Assembly: GCA_035476575.1 (NCBI GenBank)
Contig: DATILL010000125.1
Span: 1 to 57,407, forward strand
DNA length: 57,407 bases
Reading direction: 5' to 3'
Source of the DNA: DATILL01 sp035476575
GTDB lineage: Bacteria; Actinomycetota; Actinomycetes; Mycobacteriales; JACQDL01
Below are positions 9,042 through 17,655 of this stretch, piece by piece. Under the pieces are notes generated by a model that saw nothing but the letters and a program-made list of their open reading frames with translations, did not search any database and had not been told where the DNA came from. Each line of letters opens with the position of its first letter. The stretch's first letter is position 1. The translations under genes and the position numbers were made by a program.

Positions 9042-9404
9042 GTGAGCTCGTTGTGTCAGGCTCCGGTGCTGGCCCGGCCGGACCCGGTGCTCTGGGAGGA
9101 CCCGCAGATGCGCTCAGCGTGGGCGTGGCGGGACATCACCCGGGTCTACCGGATCTTGCAGCGTCACGGCTTGTCCCAGCAGCGGATCGCCGCGCTGACC
9201 GGCCAGTCCCAGCCCGAGGTCTCCGCGATCATCCACGGCCGCAAGGCCATGGCCTACGACCTGATCGAGCGGGTCGCCGAGGGGCTCGGCGTCCCACGCG
9301 GCTACGCCGGCCTGTCCTACTGCCTGCACGACACCGAGCACCGCCACCCCACCACGCCCGCCACGGCGGCACCCACCCCACCCGGCCCGGCCGCCACCCG
9401 CTAA
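9042..9404 (+). CDS. XRE-type HTH transcriptional regulator
   Basis: A 120-residue protein starting at GTG, with GAGGAAAGG about ten bases upstream. Residues 28-85 form a lambda-repressor-like HTH: YRILQRHGLSQQRIAALTGQ, then SQPEVSAIIHGRKAMAYDLI and ERVAEGLGVPRG. The tail is rich in proline, threonine and alanine and is probably disordered. The next gene begins three bases after the stop, so the two are cotranslated. In Streptomyces-type genomes similar HTH proteins are often isolated cargo genes. The target here is unknown. Confidence 0.75.
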   Translation: MSSLCQAPVLARPDPVLWEDPQMRSAWAWRDITRVYRILQRHGLSQQRIAALTGQSQPEVSAIIHGRKAMAYDLIERVAEGLGVPRGYAGLSYCLHDTEHRHPTTPATAAPTPPGPAATR

Positions 9405-9407
9405 GCC

Positions 9408-9965
9408 GTGGTCGGGCTCGACACCGCCACCCCCGACCCCGCCGAGCTGCCCGAGATCATCGAGGTCGCCGTCCTGCTCATGGACGGACCCGCCGTCACC
9501 CGCCCCCCGGCGGTGTGGTGGGCCCGGCCGTCCCAACCCGCCGGCATCGCCGTACCGGCCGGCGCCCGGCCGTTCGTCCGCCTGGCCCACCCCTGGCAAG
9601 CCGTGGCCGCAGAGGTCACCACCGAGCTGTCCGACCGCACCCTCGTCATGCACCACCCCGACCGCATCACCCTGCTCCGCTGGCACCTGCCCAACTACCC
9701 CCCGATGGACACCATCAGCACCCGCGACCTCGCCCGCACCACCTGGCCCGGCCTCACCGACTACAACCTCGGCCCGCTCGCCGTGCACGCCCGCATCAAC
9801 ACCATCCCCCACCTGCCCAACGACGCCACCACCGAGGCACACAACATCGCCCTGCTCCTGCTCGCCCTCCTCCACCACACCACCGAACGCCAGAACAACC
9901 CGCCGGCCGCTAGAACGCTAACGCGCAGGCCAGCCCGGGTGCCGGCTGCTAGCGCAGGGTGCTAG
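9408..9965 (+). CDS. DEDD exonuclease-like protein with degenerate active site
   Basis: A 185-residue protein from a GTG start. The order of elements recalls RNase T/DnaQ-type 3'-5' exonucleases. Strand one is GLDTATPDPAELPEIIEVAV, where the family has D-x-E-T. The middle is DRTLVMHHPDRITLLRWHLP, where the family has a HN..FD motif. The late helix is DATTEAHNIALLLLALL, where the family has H-x4-D. Several metal-binding acidic residues appear replaced, so catalysis is doubtful. It is translationally coupled to an HTH gene. It could be a nucleic-acid-binding relic or a regulator partner. The fold call is tentative. Confidence 0.5.
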   Translation: MVGLDTATPDPAELPEIIEVAVLLMDGPAVTRPPAVWWARPSQPAGIAVPAGARPFVRLAHPWQAVAAEVTTELSDRTLVMHHPDRITLLRWHLPNYPPMDTISTRDLARTTWPGLTDYNLGPLAVHARINTIPHLPNDATTEAHNIALLLLALLHHTTERQNNPPAARTLTRRPARVPAASAGC

Positions 9966-10133
9966 GACTATCAGTGAAAGGCGATAGCCCTAGCACCCAC
10001 CGCTTCAGGACGAAACAATGGGCCGCGCGGAGGGACCGGCAGCCAGCTCACCTACGACGTACCCAGCCCTGTCAACTTGGCTGTGCGATCTTTTGTCCAG
10101 CTTCTGTCATCAACTTGATGCCCATAGGGGGCA

Positions 10134-10770
10134 TCACCTGGAACGGCGGAAGACCTTTTCAAATGCCTCAATGGGACGGCATCGAGTTTTTTTAACATCC
10201 AAGCTGAATTTATCTGTATCGATATAGCCGGCCCCTGCTAGTCCGCCCGCCGCAAGACAAGCGATAGGGAGCCAGGCGAGTTGGCTGAGGGTCGGGGTCT
10301 GGGTGAAGCCCGCGACGACAGCGGACACGGCGCCAACCGCGCCGACAACGGCAAGAGCCGCCGCTCGGGCGAACGCTTGGTGACGCGGGGAGAAACCCAC
10401 GTTCCAAGTGTGCCAGACGTGGGGTTGGCCGCTCTGAGGTTGCCAGATCAGGTAGCGGTGCAGAAGATTTCGCCGGTCGGTGTCGTGTTGAGCGGCCAGC
10501 AGGCCGGTGAGGAAGGCTTCGAGCCGGACCATGATCTCGTCGCGTTCGGGCAGGGCGCCGACCGCGACGAGAGTTTGGCGCAGATGCGCGAGGGGTTGGC
10601 TGTCGGGCAGTTTGTCGAGCGCCTGGTGGGTGACCGGAGGCGGTCGCCCGGTCCTGGAAGTCCTTGGTGACGCGGTCCGGGCGCAGGGGGTCGCCTTGGC
10701 CATGGCGAAGACCAGGCCGTGGTCAACGTAGGTGTCGCCGTAGCGCCCGGGCAGGTCGGTCCGACCGGCT
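10134..10770 (-). pseudogene. Mosaic of a broken tyrosine integrase and a membrane-protein-like tail
   Basis: Reading from 10,770 downward, YGDTYVDHGLVFAMAK matches the WxDHGLVF region of actinobacterial integrases. One base is missing after that. The adjacent frame gives GDPLRPDRVTKDFQDRATAS, the usual continuation. The sequence then jumps to THQALDKLPDSQPLAHLRQT and RYLIWQ, which resemble another recombinase type. It ends with two hydrophobic segments (AFARAAALAVVGAVGAV and LAWLPIACLAAGGLAGAG). The open frame of 189 residues at 10,134-10,703 is therefore probably a chance fusion of fragments. No function is assigned. Confidence 0.55.
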
Positions 10771-10794
10771 GGGCTGCCCGGCAGCGGCGCGCTG

Positions 10795-12150
10795 TTATGT
10801 GAAGCTCACGTCGGAGGCGAACACGTTGGTCGGGATCCGGGCCACCGCCGCGGCGAAGCCGGCGGTGTCGGTGCAGCCGGTGACGCGCAGCCACCCGCTG
10901 GCCGCCGGGTCGCCGTCCGTCCGCATCGGCTTGAACACCAGGATGTCGCCCCTGACGCACCCGGGTTGGCCGCCGATGTGCTGCGCCACCTGCCAGTAGG
11001 AGGTGTCCTCGCCGACCAGCAGCAGGTCGCCAGCCTGCACGAACGGCACGTGCTCGCCGTACGCCACGCCGTACAGCACCGCGCCGTTGTGCCGGTCCAC
11101 CACCGGCCGGTCCACCGCCGGCCTGCCGGCGCCGGGCTGGCTACCGGAAGGCTGGCCCTTGGCGGGTTGGCTACTGGCGGGTTGGCTACCGGTGGGCTTG
11201 TCGGCGGCGGGCTGGCCGGCCCGGGGGGCGGTGGCCCAGTTGTAGATCCACCCGGTGGTGTCGGCCGCCATCAGGTTGGTGCGCTCCTGGTTGGTCATCC
11301 GGGCCCAGGCGGCGGCTCGGCTCGCGTCGTTCCGGTTCGGGTCACGGAACGTGGCCAGCAGCCGGCGGATGAGGTCCACCTGCTGCGCCAGCGCCGGATC
11401 GGCGTCGATGGCCTCCTGCACGTCGGCGGGCTGGCTGACGTAGAACCGGTACAGCGCGGCTGCCCCGTGCTCGGCCTTGAAGCGGCGGGCCTGCCGGACG
11501 TGGGACCAGTTCCGGGCTGTCGGATTCTGCAGCACGTACGCCTTGTTCTCCTCCGGCAGCGCGTCGAACAGCCTGGCGGCCTCGTCCGGGTCGGTCTGCA
11601 GCTTCTCCTTGAACGAGGCCCACAGCCGCCGCATCCGGTCGTGGAAGCTCGGGTCGCCCTCGCCGCCGCCCAGCACGTTGGTGTACGGCTGCGGCTGTTT
11701 GGCCGCCTGCCGGGCCAGTCCGGCGGCCCGCTCGGTCCGGCAGGCGACCAGGTGGATCGGCTGCTGGCCGGCCAGCCGGCCCAGGATGCCCCCGCAGCCG
11801 TGCCGCCCGGTCTGCGGGTCGCAGGTCTTGGCGTCACCGGTGCACAGCATGGTGGGGGCCGGCAGGTGGTCGCCGACCACGTATAGCGTTCCGTTCTCCG
11901 GGTCCACCTGCGCGTACGACGCTCGCTGCTGGTCGGTCAGCCCGGACAGCGTGTAGTTCGGCACCGGCTCCAACTCGCCGTACCACTCGCGCGAGCCGCC
12001 GACAGCGCCGGTGGCGACCACCCGCATGCCCAGGGTGATCGGCAGTGACTCATCGAAGTTGGCATGGAAGTGCACCTCGACGCCGCGCGGCACGAACGTG
12101 CTCCGCCCGACCGCCTCGTAGCTTCCGTGGCCGACCACAAACACCGTCAT
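10795..12150 (-). CDS. Large protein with putative-adhesin-like N-terminal domain
   Basis: A 451-residue protein without an obvious signal peptide. The N-terminus (VFVVGHGSYEAVGRSTFVPR, VEVHFHANFDESL) together with a cysteine-containing loop (MLCTGDAKTCDPQTG) and VACRTE resembles, from memory, a domain annotated as putative adhesin in Streptomyces proteins linked to polymorphic-toxin contexts. Residues about 170-310 are helical. A linker of repeated GSQPA/GQPA units (roughly 315-345) leads to a C-terminal domain with GVAYGEHVPFVQAGDLLLVG. It has no close operon partner. The role is unknown; a surface or contact-dependent function is a guess. Confidence 0.6.
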   Translation of the reverse strand: MTVFVVGHGSYEAVGRSTFVPRGVEVHFHANFDESLPITLGMRVVATGAVGGSREWYGELEPVPNYTLSGLTDQQRASYAQVDPENGTLYVVGDHLPAPTMLCTGDAKTCDPQTGRHGCGGILGRLAGQQPIHLVACRTERAAGLARQAAKQPQPYTNVLGGGEGDPSFHDRMRRLWASFKEKLQTDPDEAARLFDALPEENKAYVLQNPTARNWSHVRQARRFKAEHGAAALYRFYVSQPADVQEAIDADPALAQQVDLIRRLLATFRDPNRNDASRAAAWARMTNQERTNLMAADTTGWIYNWATAPRAGQPAADKPTGSQPASSQPAKGQPSGSQPGAGRPAVDRPVVDRHNGAVLYGVAYGEHVPFVQAGDLLLVGEDTSYWQVAQHIGGQPGCVRGDILVFKPMRTDGDPAASGWLRVTGCTDTAGFAAAVARIPTNVFASDVSFT

Positions 12151-12439
12151 CAGGGCCTCCCGCTCTGCGTCACCGAGCTACCAAGGCCCGGGACTGCGAG
12201 CGTGGCACGCGGGGTAGGGGTGGAACAGGCCTGCGGCGCATCGCTGCCCGAAGGGGCTGTGCAGGTGGGTTCTCGGGCCGTGTCCTGCTAGATCTTGGTG
12301 GATGCGGGCGGGTCATCCAGACGGCGAGATGCAAGACGGAGGAGCCGACACCACTGTTGTATCAGCGACGACGACAACGCAGCAGGTCGTCGTCTGGGCG
12401 CCGATCTACGCCGCTGAAGATCTATGGACACGCCCTAGG

Positions 12440-12830
12440 TCAGCTTGACGCGCAAGCGTATCGACCGAGCTCGGCGTAACGCGGATGCCCGTCGTGCAGA
12501 GCCGTGAGCGTGGTTGTCAGCCGTCGCACCATGGAGAGCCGAAGGCGCCCTGCCGCATCGTTGAGGTGCAGAAAGGCGGTGCCATCCAGCTCAGGGTCAG
12601 TCTCGGCGGTGCCAGCCGAGGGAAGGCCTTCGATCCCCCCACCGTCGAAGATGAACATCAGTCCGTCGGGCCAGACCCCCTGCGCCGGTAACCAGTCCAC
12701 GACGAGCAGCTCACCGAGGTCGAGCTCGATTCCCAGCTCCTCGCGGACCTCCCGCACGCAAGCCGACGCCGGTGACTCGTTCTCCTCGGCCGACGTGGAG
12801 CTCCGCCGACTCACCGGCGAGGATCGATCC
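12440..12830 (-). pseudogene. N-terminally truncated Nudix hydrolase
   Basis: The Nudix box is clear: ENESPASACVREVREELGIE fits G-x5-E-x7-REUxEExGU except for the start. It is followed by VVDWLPAQGVWPDGLMFIFD, typical of the second half of the domain, and by the stop codon. The N-terminal strands and the W-x-PGG lead-in to the box are missing in every frame. The upstream frame reads low-complexity Ser/Arg-rich sequence. I read it as a gene fragment. Nudix enzymes of this type usually hydrolyse nucleoside diphosphate derivatives. Confidence 0.65.
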
Positions 12831-13330
12831 CGGTGCCTGTATGGGTGCGCGTTGGTGGGCGGGCGGGTTGGTCTTGCCGGTGGTAGCGTCCATCGTGACG
12901 CTCTGGACCTTGGCGTGACGGTTCCGTCTGCCCCTGGGAGCGTTGTGATGCCTGTCCGGTCTCTCCTGACGTCGATCGTGGCCAGCGCGCCCGCTGTGGT
13001 GCGGCGCGGCACACGGTCTCCTGCATCCAGCGCCTGGGCCACTCCGTCACCCGCTGCTGGCCGAGGTAGGGCCGCGGACAGTGGCGGGTGGGGCAGCCCG
13101 GTCGGTGGCCTTCCTGCCACCTGACGTGCGCGGGTGATCGAACGCGAGCCGTGAGATTGGCTGTCGGCGGGCAGGCTCCCGAGCGGGTTAGCTTTGCGCT
13201 GGTGCGCTAGCGCTGGTTGGTAGGGCGGTGTGGGGTCATGGCCCCGGTGTCCTGCGGTGTGCTGCTCGGCGTCGGGCCGGGCGAGGAGCTCGGTAGCTGC
13301 GACCGCGTGACCCGCCCGAAGGGAACAACG
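12831..13330. other. Stretch without a convincing gene
   Basis: No frame in these 500 bases shows a recognisable motif, a start with a ribosome-binding site or a coherent protein. It contains the upstream region of the ECF sigma factor gene, but I cannot point to a clear -35/-10 pair. Confidence 0.4.
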
Positions 13331-13849
13331 ATGGGCTCCGACGTGCTGGTCAGAATCGGCGCCCGCCTCGCCGAGGGCGACATCTCGGCGCTGGAGGACT
13401 GCTACCGCCAGCTCGGCCCGCTGGTGCTGTCCTATCTGCACCGGTACATACCGTCCCCCGAGGCCGAGGACGTGTTGCGGCAGGTGTTCGTGGAGGTGTG
13501 GCGGCACCGGGACCGGTACGACCCGGGCCGGCCGCTGACCTCCTGGGTGTGGGGTATCGCCCGCACGCGGGCGGTCGACCACCTACGCGCCCGGCCACCC
13601 GGCAGCGTAGGGCGGGATGTTATCGATGAGCTGGCCGGCGACGACGGCCGGGACGCCACCGAGCGGCACGCCTGGGCGGTCGACGTCCGCCGTGGCCTGG
13701 ACCTGCTGCCCCCAGCGCTGAGCCAGGTGCTGCGGCTGGCCTACCTCGGTCACCTCACCCAGGCTGAGATCGCCGCCCAGCTCGCCATCCCGCTCGGCAC
13801 GGTCAAGACCAGAACCCACCAGGCACTGCAACTCATCGACTTGTCGTAG
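13331..13849 (+). CDS. ECF-type RNA polymerase sigma factor
   Basis: A 172-residue sigma factor starting at ATG 13,331 behind GAAGGGA. Region 2 is ALEDCYRQLGPLVLSYLHRY through EDVLRQVFVEVWRHRDRYDP and TSWVWGIARTRAVDHLRAR, which includes the -10 recognition helix. Region 4 is LPPALSQVLRLAYLGHLTQA, then EIAAQLAIPLGTVKTRTHQA, a sigma-70 HTH. The length is normal for ECF sigmas. No anti-sigma gene follows; the downstream DNA is IS3 debris. The cognate regulator may have been lost, or control may work in another way. Confidence 0.85.
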   Translation: MGSDVLVRIGARLAEGDISALEDCYRQLGPLVLSYLHRYIPSPEAEDVLRQVFVEVWRHRDRYDPGRPLTSWVWGIARTRAVDHLRARPPGSVGRDVIDELAGDDGRDATERHAWAVDVRRGLDLLPPALSQVLRLAYLGHLTQAEIAAQLAIPLGTVKTRTHQALQLIDLS

Positions 13850-13879
13850 CGGTCGCCGGCGGTGCCTATGGAGGGACGG

Positions 13880-14200
13880 TGCCCATGGAGGGACGGTGCC
13901 CATAGAGGGCAGCAGCTCGGCGGTGCGAAGTCGTTGCCCGAACGCCCAGGACGTGTGCACCGTGGTCGGAGCGCGGGATTGTCTTGTCGTTCCCGGCGCG
14001 TCGACGCAGCGTTGCCATGCCGGGCGCGTCGATAATCCGACGAGAACAGGCGCAGGGCTCAGCGGCCGGGTCGCGGAGGTGCAGCCGCGGCGCCGGTACA
14101 GGCCTCGCAGGCCCGCGGCGCGTATCAGCCGGGCGATCCGCTTGTGGTTGACCTCCAGAGCTGTCGACCGGGTCGTGGCCAAGTCTCGTCGGCATCGTTA
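13880..14200 (-). pseudogene. IS3-family OrfB remnant
   Basis: From 14,200 downward the frame reads STALEVNHKRIARLIRAAGL then RGLYRRRG, the N-terminal signature of IS3 OrfB. It skips the first part of the DDE core and resumes with TVHTSWAFGQRLRTAELLPS then MGTV, the segment before the last catalytic aspartate. The remainder is missing. A short tandem duplication around atggagggacggtgccc sits at the broken end (13,867-13,902). The gene is inactive. Confidence 0.65.
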
Positions 14201-14328
14201 GTGTCCCCCGACCACCATCCACTGTGGACAGTTCGGTTCAGCGCGTGGCAGCCTGCTCCACCCGCAGGCGTCGTACACCTCTGCTCGTGACCGCTATCGT
14301 GCTACTCGCCGTGATCGCGCGGCGCGGC

Positions 14329-15024
14329 CTACTTCTGGCCGGTGGGCCCCGCTGCGGCAGTCGGGGCAGCCACCGGTGTGGTTGCGACGAGAGAGGTGTA
14401 CGCGACGACGTTGGACAGGTAGCTGCGAGTGTGGGTGTCGAACTCCCCCCCGCAGGTGACCAACTGCAGCGCGCTGTAGCCATGCGATCCATACACCTGT
14501 TGGGCCGGGAACTGCTCCTTCGGGTACATCGCCACTCTGCTGACCACGAAATGGGCAACTACACCGTCGGCCAATCTTACCTCGACCCGGTCACCGGCCC
14601 GTAGGTACCGCAGCCGGAAAAACACCGCCGGGCCCCGGTAGGAGTCGACGTGTCCCAGGATGACCGCCGAACCCATCTGGCCGGGAGATGGCCCCAACCG
14701 AAGCCACCCCGGCTCCTGGAAATCGGTGGGCACCTGGACGGTCCGGTCGGGGTTGAGCCCGAGCTCAGACACCGATACCGCCACACCAATGGCCGGGATA
14801 CGCAGCGCGACCGGTGCCGAGCGGGCCACCCCCGGACCCACCGCCCCGGACGGCGCCGGTGCGGGGTCACCGGCGGACGGCGACGCGAGCTGGGGCGCCG
14901 GGCCAGCCAGCAGGTGCTGGGGGCCGCGCAAGCTCACCGCGAGGCATCCCGCGGCGACGAGCACGAGGACGACGGCCACCAACCACCACCGCTTGCTATC
15001 TCCGGGCGAGGCGATCCACGTCAT
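14329..15024 (-). CDS. Class E/F-type sortase
   Basis: A 231-residue membrane-anchored transpeptidase. Residues 11-31 are hydrophobic (KRWWLVAVVLVLVAAGCLAV), followed by a Pro/Ala/Ser-rich linker and the sortase barrel. The catalytic triad is visible: His125 in VILGHVDS, Cys191 in LVTCGG, Arg200 in THTRSYL. The Cys context LVTC matches the family TLxTC motif. Its ATG overlaps the stop of the upstream gene (ATGA), which encodes a protein with an LPxTG-like HPETG sorting signal. It is very likely a dedicated enzyme for that substrate. The assignment to class E or F rests on the actinobacterial context. Confidence 0.85.
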   Translation of the reverse strand: MTWIASPGDSKRWWLVAVVLVLVAAGCLAVSLRGPQHLLAGPAPQLASPSAGDPAPAPSGAVGPGVARSAPVALRIPAIGVAVSVSELGLNPDRTVQVPTDFQEPGWLRLGPSPGQMGSAVILGHVDSYRGPAVFFRLRYLRAGDRVEVRLADGVVAHFVVSRVAMYPKEQFPAQQVYGSHGYSALQLVTCGGEFDTHTRSYLSNVVAYTSLVATTPVAAPTAAAGPTGQK

Positions 15025-16124
15025 TCATCCCCACGCGCGCTGCCGCCCAGCCCGTCCCGCGCGGGCAGCACCCGGCGCCGACGGATGGCCTGGCCCGTCG
15101 CCGCGCCCGCCCCGACCAGAGCCAGTCCACCGAGGGCAACCAGAACGCTGTTACCGGAATGGGAAGCTCCGCCCGCACCCGTTTCCGGATGGCCGCTGGG
15201 AATGACCGCCGGCGGCGTTGTGGTGGTCGGCGAGGTCGGCGACGTCGTGGTGGTCGGCGACGTCGTGGTGGTCGGTGACGCGGTGGTGGTCGGTGACGCG
15301 GTGGGGGTGGGGGTTGTGGTGGGGGTCCTGCAGGTCGGTCGGGTGATGGTGTTGGTGTCCAGGCTGACTTGGCCGTTTCGGGCTAGCACCCGTCCGGCCA
15401 CGGTGGCCCCGGTCCGCACCGTCACCGAGGTCAACGCCAAGATGCTCCCGACGAAGGTGGTCTCAGTGCCCAGGGTCGCCGAGCTGCCCACCTGCCAGAA
15501 CACGTTGCACGCCTGGGCGCCGCCAATCAGCCTGACCCTGCTGCTCGACGCGGTGATCAGGGTGGATCCCGCTTGGAAGATGAACACCGCGTTGGGATCA
15601 CCCTGCGCGTCCAGGGTGACCGTGCCGGTCAGGCCCAGCTCGGAGGCCGACTCGTACACCCCCGGGGCCAAGGTCTGCCCGCCCAGGTCGCTGGACACGG
15701 TGCTGGCCGGGGTCCGCCCGGCCGCGTCGTCATAGCCGGTAGTCAGATCGGATTGGGCTTGCAGCGCGACGGCGTCACCGACATGTTGGGTGCCGTTGTT
15801 CACCTGCCCCGGCGGGAAGCCGGTGACTGCGGTGCCCGGGCTGACACCTAGGTCCCCAGAGATGACCGAGGGGCCGGTGTTGGTGACGGTGGTGCCCGCC
15901 AACACCGCGAAAGGCGTGGCCGTCCCTAACCCCACCGAGGACTGGGCCGCCGACGCCGCCGGCGTCCCGACGACCCCGCCTAGGACCACCATGGCCGCGC
16001 TGGTCCCTACTGCTAGCACCCCCGCAAACCAACGGCGCATACAACGAATGCGAGCTTGTTTAGCTGGATCAGCGAGTATGAGCGTGGAAGCGCCAGAGGC
16101 GTGGCGGATCGTGGGGTCAGTCAT
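15021..16124 (-). CDS. DUF3494 (ice-binding-like) protein with sortase signal
   Basis: A 367-residue exported protein. The signal peptide is probably within residues 29-60 (MRRWFAGVLAVGTSAAMVVL, ending PAASAA). The start could be the ATG at 16,124 or the internal one at about 16,040; neither has a strong ribosome-binding site. Residues about 62-265 show DUF3494 features: LGTATPFAVLAGTTVTNTG, VISGDLGVSPGTAVTGFPPG, LAPGVYESASELGLTGTVTL, VFIFQAGSTLITASSS and ACNVFWQVGSSATLG. A Thr/Pro-rich stalk follows, then HPETG at 312-316, a hydrophobic helix and RRRR. The family includes ice-binding proteins and adhesin-like proteins. The coupled sortase gene implies covalent wall anchoring. Confidence 0.85.
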   Translation of the reverse strand: MTDPTIRHASGASTLILADPAKQARIRCMRRWFAGVLAVGTSAAMVVLGGVVGTPAASAAQSSVGLGTATPFAVLAGTTVTNTGPSVISGDLGVSPGTAVTGFPPGQVNNGTQHVGDAVALQAQSDLTTGYDDAAGRTPASTVSSDLGGQTLAPGVYESASELGLTGTVTLDAQGDPNAVFIFQAGSTLITASSSRVRLIGGAQACNVFWQVGSSATLGTETTFVGSILALTSVTVRTGATVAGRVLARNGQVSLDTNTITRPTCRTPTTTPTPTASPTTTASPTTTTSPTTTTSPTSPTTTTPPAVIPSGHPETGAGGASHSGNSVLVALGGLALVGAGAATGQAIRRRRVLPARDGLGGSARGDE

Positions 16125-16379
16125 GGGCCTGCACTCTTCACTCCCTGATCAACGGCCGTCAAGACTCGCTGCTGTAGGCTAAGGATTTTCATGCGCCTTT
16201 GGGTAGATTTGACATGACGATATTGATGGTTACGCGACCTTGCGGGTGGGTTGTCGGCCGATCGAGGCGGTCCGGGTACGGGTGAGGGTGGCCGGCATCT
16301 GCCGGCGGAGCTTGCGCCATCCCCTCGTGCGGGCGATCCGTTTCGGACGAGTTCTGGCCCCACCCGTCGGCCAGGGCTC

Positions 16380-16505
16380 CAGGCCGGCGGTGTCGAGGGC
16401 GGCGAGCTGGGCGCGGATGTTCGGTGGCGGTGACGTTCTCGGCGGCGGGGTGCCGAGAGTGGTGAGGGTATGCAGGGCGTGCTGCCAGTGCCGGCAGGCG
16501 TGGGT
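16380..16505 (-). pseudogene. Fragment of a TPR-protein C-terminus
   Basis: The sequence reads HACRHWQHALHTLTTLG and IRAQLAALDTAG. This closely parallels the end of the TIR-NB-ARC-TPR protein at 19.6-22.5 kb (QARQYWQHALHILTVLD and IRARLTALDS). No upstream domains are present. It is the stump of a second, lost copy of that gene type. The surrounding 16,125-16,618 contains nothing else that I recognise. Confidence 0.5.
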
Positions 16506-16618
16506 CGGGGGTGTCGCTTTCTTCGCGAACAGGGGCGCAGCGGCTAACAGGCGCAGTACCGTAAGCACGGTTAAGGCATGTTCGGTCCAGTTGATGTCGG
16601 TCAGGCGATCCGCGCGGT

Positions 16619-17557
16619 ATGAGGTGCGACATGATGGCAGGCAGGAGTAAACAGCGACTAGGCTGGCTGTCCGTCACGGCGCTGGCGCTCGCTGTGGGGT
16701 GGGTTGGCATTGGCGTACCGACGCTCGCGGCTGACCAGCCCGCGGCCAGCCAACGCGCCTGCCTGATCGTGGACACCGATGTCGGGTTGGACGACTACCG
16801 GGCCCTCGCGGTAGTCCTGCCGGAGCGTGACGTGCGCGCGGTCGTGGTGACCGAAGGTATCTCCGGCGTCCAGGGCGGCTCGACCGCGATGTCGATGTTC
16901 CTGGCCAGCCGGGGCGAAACGCCGCCGGTGATCCCAGGGCTGGCATCGGAGACGCCGCCGGCGTACGATTGGCTGCCGGCAGTCCGCGTCGGCGCCGAGC
17001 GGATGAATAATTTCCTGCACGCCGCAGTCCCGTTCGGGGGCAACCCTGACCGGCTCACTCGCGACGTCCGCGCGGCAGTGCATGGCTGCGCCAAGGTCGA
17101 CGTGCTGGCCCTTGGTCCATGGACCTCCTACCTGCGCTACGCACCCGCGCTGGGACCGAACGTGCACGTCGTCGCCTCCGGACGTTCGTTCGCGGAGAAC
17201 AACCCGGACAACTTCAACTGCGAGTACGACCTTGCCGCCTGCCGCAACGCCGCCGCCACCTTGGACCGTGGGCGCGGCGCGGTGTTCGTCGACCTGCCAC
17301 CCGCCAGCGCGGACCTCACTTATGATCCGACCGAGGCGATGGTCGCCCGAATCGACCAGGCGGGTATGCCGGGGCTGCTGCGGGCCGCGCTGCAGGTCGA
17401 CCCGACCCAGTGGCTGGGCACCCGGCTGTGGGACGACGCAGCGGCGCTCTACCTCCTGGCGCCACAGAAGTTCGCGCCGCAAGGCCGGCACCTGGTGCCA
17501 GCGGTACCGGAGGGCGAGTTCCGTGCCCTGGTGGTCAACGCGATCAACGCCGGCTGA
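16619..17557 (+). CDS. Secreted nucleoside-hydrolase-like protein
   Basis: A 312-residue protein with an N-terminal signal peptide (LGWLSVTALALAVGWVG to ADQPA). The mature protein begins with CLIVDTDVGLDDYRALAVVL. Its DTDVGLDD motif (52-59) is the calcium-binding signature of inosine/uridine-preferring nucleoside hydrolases. Later phrases VDVLALGPWTSYL and the paired NNPDNFNCEYD fit the fold. The enzyme class cleaves N-glycosidic bonds of nucleosides; an exported form suggests salvage or another extracellular substrate. Start codons at 16,619, 16,631 and 16,634 are all possible. Downstream genes are on the other strand. Confidence 0.75.
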   Translation: MRCDMMAGRSKQRLGWLSVTALALAVGWVGIGVPTLAADQPAASQRACLIVDTDVGLDDYRALAVVLPERDVRAVVVTEGISGVQGGSTAMSMFLASRGETPPVIPGLASETPPAYDWLPAVRVGAERMNNFLHAAVPFGGNPDRLTRDVRAAVHGCAKVDVLALGPWTSYLRYAPALGPNVHVVASGRSFAENNPDNFNCEYDLAACRNAAATLDRGRGAVFVDLPPASADLTYDPTEAMVARIDQAGMPGLLRAALQVDPTQWLGTRLWDDAAALYLLAPQKFAPQGRHLVPAVPEGEFRALVVNAINAG

Positions 17558-17655
17558 CACGAGCCGACCCGAACAGTCCTGCGGTCACCGTTCCGGTGAC
17601 CACCACGGTGAAGACCGCTCCGACCCGGTGGTGGTGTGCAGCATCGGCGAGCGCG

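Noticed and set aside
10134..10703. A 189-residue recombinase-plus-membrane protein
   Set aside because: The reading frame is assembled from integrase and other fragments with a detectable one-base loss upstream, so I list it as a mosaic pseudogene.
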